DNA of 64,000 bases from Cyanophora paradoxa (lineage: Eukaryota; Glaucocystophyceae; Cyanophorales; Cyanophoraceae), in assembly GCA_004431415.1 (NCBI GenBank), contig QPMI01000005.1, positions 124,001 to 188,000 on the forward strand, in the 5' to 3' direction. The notes under the pieces were generated by a model. The model searched no databases. It was not told the origin of the DNA and saw nothing but the letters and a program-made list of their open reading frames with translations. Every line of letters starts with the position of its first letter. Within the stretch, counting starts at the first letter, position 1. Positions 36,482 through 45,488 of this stretch are shown here, one piece after another. Position numbers and translations under genes: made by a program.

Positions 36482-37277
36482 TCAGCGGCGGGCGGGGCCC
36501 TCAGCGGCGGGCGCCCTCGTCGCAGGCCTCGAGCAGCATCTCGACGCTGACCTTGCGGAACCGCGCCTCGGCGTAGTACGGGATCGCCTTGCGCGCGAAC
36601 ACGAGCCGCAGGTCCTCCGGGATCTCCGCAGCTGTGGGGCGATCAAATTCCGAAGTTCGGTTGGCTGGTGGTTCTGGGGCGGGGGCGCACGGGCGGGGAA
36701 GCGGCAGGACTTCTCGTCGTGGAGGAGAACGACGTTCTTCCCCGCCCGCGCCGCGTGCCGCACCTCGCCCAGCACGTACTGGCTCGCCACGACGTCGACG
36801 TCCCCCTCGAGGGGCGGGCCGGGTCGTGTACATGTGTGTTTATCAGATATCACAATAGCGCTCGGCTAGCTTACAATAGCGTTGTGCACGGACAGCGTCA
36901 CCAGGGCATCGAGGCGGCCGTCTCCGACGGCAGCGCCGTCAGCTGGTTGTTGCCCACCCACAGCTCCTGCAGGGCCTTGAGGCAGCCGATCTCGGGTGGA
37001 AGCGCCGTCAGGCGGTTGTGGCCAACGCCCAGCGCCTGCAGCGCGGTGAGGCGGCCGATCTCCGGCGGCAGCGTCGTCATCGAGTAAACGTCAATCCCAG
37101 CGCCTCCAGTTTTGTCAGCTTGGCGAGCTCGGCGCCCGGGATGCTCCTCAGTTTGTTGTTGCCGAGGTCGAGCACGCGGATGTTCTCCGGCCCCACCCGC
37201 GCGATCGCCGCTGCCGGCCACTCCGTCCACCCCTCCGCCTCTAGGTCCAGCTTCCCTTGCTCCGGGTCCCACCTCAT
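36482..37277 (-). pseudogene. Chimeric broken LRR-TIR locus
   Basis: It begins like the gene at 29587 (MRWDPEQGKLDLEAEG, IPGAELAKLTKLEAL). A one-base loss makes CGATGACG from CGGCTGACG and puts a TGA in frame (about 37080), and another base is missing near 36920 (GGCCGTCTCC for GGCCGATCTCC). At about 36885 the LRR half ends abruptly, and a TIR C-terminal half follows (SQYVLGEVRHAARAGK, IPEDLRLVFARKAIPYY, EACDEGARR) without the TIR N-terminal half. The TIR part is closest to the pseudogene at 22647, the LRR part to the gene at 29587, so this looks like a duplication breakpoint joining two loci. Confidence 0.75.
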
Positions 37278-38572
37278 GGCCTGGGGGGAGCCGCAGGGCG
37301 TAGCGTGACGCAGGAAGCCGCTGAGCGCGCCCGCCGACAGCCGCCAGCGTCCGTCAGCTGCAACGGAGCCGGTCACGCGGTCTCCGCTGGCTGCTCGCGC
37401 TGTGCTGAACTGCAGCGAACTCGCTGCGAACGAAGCACTGGGGTACAGTCGCAGCGCCCGGCGCAGCGCCAGCAAGCCAGAGTTGAATAGCGTCCGGCAA
37501 GCACTCGGACCGTGTCGGACGATCATTTGGATCGCTACAGGGTGCGTGGTGCGGCTTGTCAAGTTGCTCTCCGTAGCCTCCATCTCTTGACCGCGAGCCG
37601 CCGACCCGCCAGGCCGCAACCGATCGGCCCGCGCGGCGCGCATATTGCATGCCGCGGCAGGACGCCTTCTCCCATTGCGCCAGCCCGCTCGTAATTCCGA
37701 TCCGCTCATTCAGATGCAACGCCAGCCGCCCAGCCGCTCATTCAATCCGATCTGATCTGTCCGAGCCGCCTGGCCCCGAGCACCTCTCGGGCGGCCACGT
37801 CTCGTTGCGGCGCTGCCAAGTCTTCTCCGAGGCTCGCTCACGGCCGCGCCTCACGCGCCTCACGGCCGCCGCGGGGTGCGTTTGGAGCGCTTCTGATGCG
37901 GTTCGGTCGGCGGCAGGGCGTGCCCTTTGTCAGCCGGAGCGGACTCTTCCATTCTCTCGCCCTCGGGCGCGTTCGGTCCAGCGGAACGGGCTCCATGCGA
38001 CCCCGCACGATCGGAGCGGACTCTCGATCTCATCTTTCCTGCATTAGGGTGCGCTTCGGGCCCGCGCCGCCCACCTTGGGCCGCCCCGCGTCCTTATCTC
38101 GCCCTCAGGCCTGGCCGAACAGTTTTTTCGCTGTACCCCTCCACCACGGCGGCGCCGAGCCCCGAAGGGCGCACCGATGGAATCTCCTTGTCATTCCCGA
38201 TCGAACGGTGTGCGGCACGTCGTGGCGGTGCGTTCTAAGTACCTGTACCCCCATATCCCTCCGGACCCGACCTTCGCCCCAGGACCCCGTTGGACTTTTG
38301 TCCGCCCCTCTCGAGCACGGCGAATCGAATGGTGCGCACCACGCCGGCCGTATCCACATGCCCGAAGCGCTAGAGCCGCCCCGACCCCTTGATCTTGCCA
38401 GTGATTGGGTACCCGGACGCTCGACCCCTTGATCAGGTACCCGGGCGCTTCTGGGGCCGATCCCGCGGGCAAAAGGCTGTTCTCACGCCTCGGGCGACCT
38501 CAGAGACCTTGTAGGACCGCAGAGGGGTCGGCGACGGTGCTGGCGGCCCTGCGCTCAGTCCAAGGTCGAGTC
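36886..38572. repeat. Segmental duplication, copy 2
   Basis: Counterpart of 29195-30882. The 1.48 kb from 37090 is nearly identical, while the LRR portion 36886-37085 carries small frame-breaking changes. It ends after CAGTCCAAGGTCGAG at 38572. Confidence 0.9.
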
Positions 38573-39158
38573 CAAGCGAAGTCCAAGCCTGGCAGGGTTC
38601 CGCCCTCGAGTACCCCTCTCGGGCCGGCCGCCCCTCTGCCTCCGCCGGGTCGCCTGAGTCCGTCTGAGCCGTCCGAGCCGTCTGAGGCCGCCCCGCCCCG
38701 GGCCTCTGCCCTCCCCGTGCTATCCCTGCACCCCGCCATCCCATTCCCGCCCTTCGTTCGGCCGCTCACCGTAGTACCCATCTCTCCCCTCTCTGCCCCT
38801 TGTCTTCTACTCCACCCCCCCACCCCCCCCCCCCCCCCCCCCCCCCAGAGCCGTCCTCTGGAGCCGCCGGCCCCACGCTCTAGCTCCCCGGCGCGGCCTC
38901 CCGGCCTCCGAGCCTCGGCGATCAATCTTCGCGGCTCCTTCAATCGTCCGCGGCGCGGGGCCCGCTCGGGCTCGGGCCCCCGCCCGCCGGCGCTCCCCTC
39001 CCTCCCCCCCGCCCTCCGCCGGTCGCGAGGCGCGCCGCGGGTTGCAGCGGCGCTGCGAGGACCCGAGGACTCGGAGCCGAGCGGCTGAGCAGGGGGCCGC
39101 CTTCCTCCCCCCAGCTCCCAGCCTGCCGGCCGTCCTGACCATCGTCGCGGACGCACAC
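38573..39158. other. GC-rich spacer with poly-C tract
   Basis: No gene seen. A poly-C run lies at 38814-38846. The part around 38650-38720 resembles 26200-26260, placing the same spacer type before both relocated EML 3' flanks. Confidence 0.5.
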
Positions 39159-39370
39159 TGGACGCCGCGGGACGACTACCTCATCTCCGTCGGCGGCGCC
39201 GACCTCTGCGTCATGCAGTGGCGCCGCGAGAAGTAGCTATAGGCGGCCGCTATGTTTGTTCGGAGCTCGTATCTCTTATCTAGAAGGTTCATGTTAGCTC
39301 AGGTGTTCGCTTATGTTAGCTCTAGGTGTACCGCTCACAAGACAGACTTTCCGAGGCGGACTGCATTTGC
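39159..39370 (+). pseudogene. Relocated fragment of the EML last exon with its stop and 3' flank
   Basis: 39159-39235 repeats the EML coding end (WTPRDDYLISVGG, ADLCVMQWRREK, stop) with apparent identity to 22329-22405, followed by the flank with GTGTACCGCTCACAAGACAG (39327). There is no upstream EML sequence, so this is a duplicated 3' fragment and not a gene. Confidence 0.85.
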
Positions 39371-39714
39371 AAAGGCGGGGGGGAGGGGGGGCGCAGGAGG
39401 AAGAAGGTGGGGGGGGGGGGGGGGGGGGGCTGCGTTCGCGAGGGCGGGCGCCCGGGCTGCAGATGTGGGGAAAGGGAGGGGAAGGGGAAGGGGGGAAGGG
39501 GTGGAGTGGGGGCGGGCGGGGGGGGCCGCGGGCGGGAAATCGCGGCTCGCGCCGGGGCCCTCCGTGAACGAGCTGCGCATGGGCAAGCGAGGATGCGCCG
39601 ATCAGTGAACGAGGCTCGGCCGAGGCTGCAGCCGCGCATGCGCACCGTGGCATCTTCAGCCGGTCGCAGCTGTGCGATCCGCTCCCCGACTCGCTCCGAG
39701 GCTCAGCTCTTCGG
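39371..39714. repeat. Spacer paralogous to 26640-27020
   Basis: Poly-G runs (39407-39429), CATGGGCAAGCGAGGATGCG (39578) and GCGCATGCGCACC (39635) occur in the same order as at 26651-26790. Confidence 0.7.
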
Positions 39715-40014
39715 TTAGTCCTCTAGCCCTTTGCGTGCGGGGCCCTGCGCGGCCGGTGTGCGTGCGTGAGCGACTCGGCGGGCTGCGATCGCGAGCGTCG
39801 CCCCGCGCGGGCTCGACCGAGTGCCCACCTCGACGACCCTCTTCTTTTGTGTGGGCCCCTCCTTCGCGCCGTCGGCCTCCTTTTCCTCCTCCTCCTCCTC
39901 CTCCTCCTGCGCTGCGTCAGCACTTTTTAGGAGCGCCGCGCGGCGTGGTGCGGCGCCAGGCGGCCGCACCCGTTCCCGCTTGGCTGCGCCGCCCGAGTTC
40001 GAGGCGCCCTCGTC
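39715..40014 (-). CDS. Possible C-terminal extension exon of the LRR-TIR gene (39917-41718)
   Basis: After acceptor CGGCACAG: DEGASNSGGAAKRERVRP, KSADAAQEEEEEEEEKEADG, GPTQKKRVVE, then a basic tail to a stop at 39715. It matches the exon at 27210-27022 in frame and acceptor. The KKR cluster could act as a nuclear signal; that is speculative. Confidence 0.4.
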   Translation of the reverse strand, partial: DEGASNSGGAAKRERVRPPGAAPRRAALLKSADAAQEEEEEEEEKEADGAKEGPTQKKRVVEVGTRSSPRGATLAIAARRVAHARTPAAQGPARKGLED

Positions 40015-41718
40015 CTGTGCCGGGCGCCCCTCCTCGCGGAGCTGAGGGGCGGCTTGGCTCTGAGCTTCTCGGGGGGAAGGGGGGTACGGCGTCGGTGCGA
40101 ACCGCTGCGGCGCACTCCTCCAGCAGCGCTTCGATGCTGGCCGCCTTGCGCTTGTTCGCCACGGGGTACAAGATAACCCTGCGCGCGAGCGCCGGCCTCA
40201 TGTCCTCGGGTACCTCATCCGCTGGAGTGGAGGAACGGTCAGCTGCATGTCGAGGGGTACAGGGACGTGCACGTACCGGCGGGGAAGGGGCAGGAGACCT
40301 CGTCGTGGAGGAGCACGACGCTCTTGCCCGCCCCGATCGCGTGCCGGACCTCGCCCAGCACGCTCGAGCTCTTCAGGACGTCTGCGCGACGCAAACAAGC
40401 AAGTCAGACCGAAGCATTATACAGGGCAGCGAGGGGGCTGGCATGGGCGGCCGGACCCTTCGAGATGATGAGCACGACGCTCGCGGAGGCGTCGATCATC
40501 TCCTTGATCCTGCGGGGCGGGAGACGAGACTTGGGGTCAGCGCGGATCCTTCCCGGAGCCTGGGCGGGGGACCAGAGGGCGCACCGGTGCAGCTCGGGGC
40601 GGGGCTCGTCGGCCTCGAGGAAGACGCGGAGGCCGGGGCGGGCCTGTTCCAGGTGCACCTTGAGGGCGCGGGCGAGGGGGCCCGCCGTGTCGCGCTCGTG
40701 CGAGAGGAATACATCGTACTGGGACGACGCCGCCGGGATCGCTGCGGAGGGGCGTGAGCGCTCGCGTGCGGAGGCTGGAGCGGAGGCGGTGCAAGGACCA
40801 GAGGCAGGCGCGGCAGGGCTTGCAGCGGGCGGTGAGGCGGGGCCGGGCTGCGGTAGCGGCGAGTGAGGGGCGCGATGCAGCGCGGCGTGGCGGTGTGGCG
40901 GGGCGTACCTCGGCAGCGGCGTTGGGGAGGGAGCGGAGGTAGGGCACGATGGCGGCGCACTGGGCTTGACCGCCAAACATGCTGGTGTTGTTGTTGACGG
41001 CGCGGCGGACGGGCTCGGGCCACGAGTCCACGACGGGGTTGTTGTGCACGGACAGCGTCGCCAGGGCATCGAGGTGGCCGATCTCCGGCGGCAGCGCCGT
41101 CAGCTTGTTGCCGCTCACGTCCAACCACTGCAGGGCGGCGAGGCGGCCGATCTCCGGCGGCAGCGCCGTCAGCTGGTTGTTGCTGACGTCCAGCGTCTGC
41201 AGGTTGGCGAGGCGGCCGATCTCCGGCGGCAGCGACTTCAGCTGGTTGCTGTTCACGTCCAGCCACTGCAGTGCGCCGAGACGACCGATCTCCGGCGGCA
41301 GCGCCGTCAGCCGGTTGTTTTTTGCGTTCAGCCAAAGCAGGGCTGCAAGGCGGCCGATCTCCGGGGGCAGCGCCGTCAGCTGATTGTTGCTCACGTACAG
41401 CCCCTGCAGGGCAGCGAGGCGGCCGATCTCCGGCGGCAGCGCCGTCAGCTTGTTATTGCTCAAGTCAAGCGACTGCAAAGCGGCGAGGCCGAAGAGCTCC
41501 GGTGGAAGCGCCGTCAGCTGGTTGCCATCCAAAAACAGCACCTCCAGGTTCGTCAGCTTGGCGAGCTCGGTCCCCGGGATGCTCGTGAGATCGTTTTGCC
41601 GGAGCTCGAGCCAGCGGATGTTCTCGGGCCCCGCCGCCGCGATCTCCGCCGCCGGCCACTCCGTCCGCCCCTCCCCCCCCAGCTCCAGCACACCCCTCTC
41701 TATCCACCCCCTGCCCAT
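39917..41718 (-). CDS. LRR-TIR protein (one long LRR unit)
   Basis: The LRR exon starts MGRGWIERGVLELG and has about ten repeats (NQLTALPPEIGRLAAL, with variants such as LFGLAAL and IGRLANL), ending HNNPVVDSWPEPVR. A linker intron (GAG|GTACGCC...CTACCGCAG|CCC) restores the frame to the TIR part: IPAASSQYDVFLSHERD, LEQARPGLRVFLE, then introns with the same positions and phases as the other copies (CACCG|GTGCGC; AAGG|GTCCGG), IKEMIDASASVVLIISK, DVLKSSSVLGEVRHAIGAGK, ADEVPEDMRPALARR and KRKAASIEALLEE. Without further splicing it stops at 39917. A C-terminal acidic and basic exon (40014-39715) may replace that end. It has the TIR Glu (GEV) and no membrane segment. Upstream Mets to 41820 fall in what is an intron or 5' UTR in paralogues. 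Confidence 0.75.
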
Positions 41719-42354
41719 GCCTGCGGGGCAGTCAGCGGCAGAAGCGCGCCGCGGCGGCGGGGAGCGCGCCCCCGCCCCGCCCGGCGGGTCCCCAGCAAGC
41801 GACGCCAGAGCGTGGGCCATGGGGGCCCGGCCGGCGCCCCGTCAACTCGTCTCGCATCTTCCAGGCTATCCAGGCTATGCACCCGCCCGGAGGAGCGCAC
41901 CTTCAACGGATCGCCTTGACGCAGCAGAGCCGAGCTTTCGGAAGCGACGGAGCTCGCCCGCTCAGAGATTCCTCTCCGGTCACGCGCTGCCTGCTGGCCG
42001 CTCTGCGCTCGCGCCGGTACAAGCAAGCAGCCTGGCAGTGAGCGAGCGACATGCGAGCGATGCCAGAAACCCGTCGGCTTCGCACCTCCCGCCAGCGCCC
42101 GCCAGCGCACTGTAACGGAGCTGGTCGCACGCTCTCCGCTGGCCGCTCGCGCGCAGAGCTGACCGAGCACACCTTAACCACCTGACGCGGCCGTGATCCT
42201 GCTGGACCATTGCTGCGAACGAAGCTCTCCGGGGTACGGTCGCACCGCCGCGGCTCGCCCACAGGCCGCGCCCAGCAGCGCTTAACCTAGCACCAGCGCT
42301 TAACAAAAGAGCCCGGCGATTTCAGCCAGGAGACGAACAGGGCGAGCGCTGCCG
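41719..42354. promoter_or_regulatory. Conserved 5' flank of LRR-TIR locus
   Basis: Segments here recur upstream of other copies: GATGCCAGAAACCCGTCGGC (about 42058) matches 24258; CTCTCCGCTGGCCGCTCGCG (42130) resembles 29690; GGGGTACGGTCGCA (42232) resembles 29752. They probably hold the 5' UTR and promoter of the LRR-TIR genes, or mark the extent of duplication. The far end must also hold the Nudix promoter. Confidence 0.5.
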
Positions 42355-43854
42355 ATGGCGTCCCACGACGAGGCGCTGGCCCACAGCAAGGTGCGGCGAC
42401 GCGCGTGGCGCTCCCGGTTGACGGGCCGATGGGCCGACGCGCGGCGCTCGCAGCGCGCCGAGGAGCAGGAGATGTTCGACGTGCTGAACGAGGACGGCTC
42501 GCCGATGGTCGACCCGGCGACGGCGCAGCAGGTGCGGGCGGTCTGCTCAAGCGCGATGCGCCGTGCGCCGCGCGACGGCCCGCAGGTGAGGAAGAAGCGG
42601 AAGGAGTGCCACCGCGACGGCAGCTGGCACACGTGCGCGCGCTGACTGCGCCAGAGACCACCGAGCGCTTCTCTGACGGCGCTTCTCGTCCGCGCAGCTC
42701 CGTGCACACGTGGGTCATCAACAAGGTGCCGCCGGCCCATCCCAGGCCATGGCCATCGCCGCCTCGCGCGGCGCGCGGCCGAGCGCCGCGGCGCAGGACG
42801 GCGAGCTGCTGCTGCAGCGGAGGCACCCGACTAAGCAGTCCTACCCAGGTCCCCGCCGGCGCCCGCCGCCATGCAGCGGAGGCGCCGTCCCTCCAAGGCT
42901 CGCCTGACTTGCGCATCTCGTCCCTCTCTGCGCCAGACATGTGGGACATCAGCTCGTGCGCCCGCGGCGCGCCCAACGCCCGCGCCCCGCCTCACGCGCC
43001 CCGCAGCGCCGGGCACGTCTCCGCCGGCGAGGACAGCCTCGGCACGGGTACAGCCACCGGCAGCGCCCGCCTGCCGCGGCGCTGCGCGCCTCTGAGGCGG
43101 CGGCAGCGGTGCGGGAGCTGGAGGAGGAGATGGGTATAGCGCGGCCGGCGTCGGCCTTCCTGCACCTCTTCCGCTTCCCCAATCCCCGGGTACACCACGG
43201 CGGTCCGCGCTCGTACCCCCGGCCCGCCTCTGCACGCGTTCCGCTTATCTCTGTACCCCACCTCGCAGGCTCGCCTTTCCCGCCTGTGCAACTTCTTTTT
43301 CCCTCTGAGCAGCGTACCCCGCAGACGTGCACCTGGTCGAGACCGACGTGCCCTCGCTCCGACTCCCCTCTCCGACTCCGACGTGCCTCGTGACGTCATT
43401 CCATTCCCCCCTTCCCTTCGCCAGACAACGAGTGGAGCGGCGCGCACCCCCCCCCCCCCTCCCCCTACCCCCGCCGCCTGTACCTCCCTTTCCCGCGCCT
43501 AAGCGACGTACCCCGCAGACGTATACCTTGTCGAGACCGAGGCGCCCATCCCCTTGCTCCGACTCCAGGCCACCGAGGTCACGGACGCCAGGCGCGCCTG
43601 TACCCCCTTTATTATGATTTGACAGAGAAGGGAAGTGACCGCGTACCCCCCGCAGGTACGGTAAGTGGTGCGCGGCGGAGAAGCGCTGGCTGGAGAACGA
43701 CCCCACCATGGTACCCCAAGATTCCGCCAACCCGAAGGGGTACAAGATCTTCTTCGACGAGCTGCGGCGGCGGTACCCCCAGGGCGCCTTTGTCCTTACG
43801 GGTCCGCAACCCCCCCCCCCCCCCCCCCGCCCGCCCCCCCGGGTCCTCAGGTGA
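42355..43854 (+). CDS. Nudix hydrolase (isopentenyl-diphosphate isomerase-like subgroup)
   Basis: Predicted hydrolase of nucleoside diphosphate-X compounds, or IPP isomerase-like. Exons by frame: an N-terminal exon with QEMFDVLNEDGSPM, RKKRKECHRDGSWHT, SVHTWVIN, GELLLQRRHPTKQSYPG, then MWDISS joined by an intron to AGHVSAGEDSLGT joined to AVRELEEEMGI. Together these give the Nudix box G-x5-E-x7-REUxEExGU exactly, across two introns. It continues with ARPASAFLHLFRFP, DNEWS, a DVHLVET/VYLVETEAPIPL region and a last exon from 43654 (YGKWCAAEKRWLEND, KIFFDELRRRYPQGA) ending at TGA 43852-43854 after a proline run. The FDV.NEDG opening and the WDISSAGH core are usual for the IPP isomerase-like Nudix group. 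The middle exon order is uncertain because one exon is duplicated (43316 and 43510). Confidence 0.75.
43316..43570 (+). repeat. Duplicated exon segment in the Nudix gene
   Basis: TACCCCGCAGACGTGCACCT at 43313 (encoding DVHLVETDVPSLRL) and ACCCCGCAGACGTATACCTT at 43508 (encoding DVYLVETEAPIPLLRL) are alternative versions of one exon with its acceptor. The second version fits the family better, so the first may be a decaying duplicate or a mutually exclusive exon. Confidence 0.6.
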
Positions 43855-45488
43855 GCGCCGGCCCGGTGGACCCAGAGAGGCCCTCAGGTGAGCGCCGCGA
43901 GTCCGGTCTGCTGCGCCGGCCCCGCCCCATCGGCTTCCGAGCCCGGCCCTGCGCGCCGCTCCGCTTCCCGCGTATCCCCAGCCCTCACCGCCGCCGCCGC
44001 CCTCCCCTTGGCCCCGCGGGCCCTGGGGCCATATGCATCGCCGCGTCGTACCCGACCCCCCTCCCCCCCCCCCCCCCTCCCATCTCCCTCCGGCAGGGCG
44101 AGGCGGCCCCCGGCGGGCCGCAGCTGGTGCGCAGCCGCGCCTGCGCTGCGCGCCGCGCGCGTCTAAATCTCGCCCCGGCGGCCCCGGGCCCGAACCGCCC
44201 CGGCCGCCGGGCCGGGCCTACGACCGGCGCCGTCGCACTAGTACTAAATTTACGCCATGAATTTAAGTTAGATTCTATAAACGTTAACGATTTATCGTCT
44301 CTTCTCGCTATCGATCTGTCTCGAGCTCTGTGTCTTTCCTTTTTTATTGTCGATTTTGGCTCTTTGTCTTATCTTTCTTCGTGCTCTTGTCTTAGTTGTT
44401 TTGCTTTTTTGTCTTTATGCCCCCTGGGCAGCCCCCGCAGTGCTGGTGTCTAGAGACTGTGGCCGGTAATTCACCAAAAACAAATAACGTTATCTATAAT
44501 TCCGAGCCACCGATCGCGACGGACCGGTGACGATCGCGATTCAATGATTACGATTCGGTGACTGGTTTATGCACAAGTTCGCCGGTTGCCTCCTAGCTGG
44601 CCGCGGCCCCAGCTGCAGGGGAAACTTGAAAGAGCCCAACTTGGCAAGTTCCCGCCTAATTATACTACGGGGTCCGGACTCGGGACCGTCCGGGCCCCGG
44701 GCCCCGGCGGGAGGACTCCCGGAGTCCGGGATCCGCCGGCCGGCGCGCGTCACTCCGCGGATCCGCAAAGATCTAGATCTAATTATAAGAAGATCTAGCC
44801 GCTGAGCGCTGAACCGACATTAATCGCGATCGCCACCTCATGATCAGATCATGATGAAATCTCATTTTCAGGATTCACTCGGATCCGATCCGATGATCGA
44901 TACCTAGATCTATAGCTATAAGCTAGCTATATAGATTCGATGATCTAGATCCGCAGAGATCTAGAGCTGAACCGACATCAATTGCCGCCTCAGATCATGA
45001 TGAAGTCTCATTTTCGAATTCCGGATCCGGATTCACTCGGAGCTCGCCGAGTCGCAAGCTGCGCATGCGCAGTGCGCACTGCGCGTGCGCAGGCTGCGCA
45101 GCCTTTTCAAAGTTTCGCCCGGCGCGACGTTTCGGTTCAGAGATAACGTACCCCCCGCGGCCTCCAGCTTGCTATGGCGCAAGTGCAGCTGCAGCGCGAC
45201 GGTACAGTTTTCCGGTATGCTGCGGTACCTGCCTCAGAGTCGAAGCACCGCCGGCTGCAGCGCGAGCTGGTACATGCGCTCTTAGCTGGGCCGGCGCCGC
45301 GAACTCGCGCCCAACGAGCTAGCTGCAGCGGAAGCCGCACACGCGCACGTGCTTGGTCTGTGCCTTCGATCGCCCATCCCGTCGAGCCTGCAGCAACGCA
45401 GCGCAGTGCACGTGCTTGCGTTCCAAGCAGCCGCATCGCTGGAGCGCGAGCGCAGCCCCGCCACCGAGTGAAAGCCCGACCTTGAGCG
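43855..45488. other. Intergenic with AT-rich palindromic island
   Basis: No gene seen. 43855-44220 is GC-rich with poly-C runs. 44230-45060 is AT-richer with many palindromes (GATC, AGATCT, TGATCA, GGATCC) and a near-duplicate (CATGATGAAATCTCATTTTC at about 44848, compare 44997). 45060-45110 has TGCGCA repeats. It probably contains the promoter of the large kinase. Confidence 0.5.
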
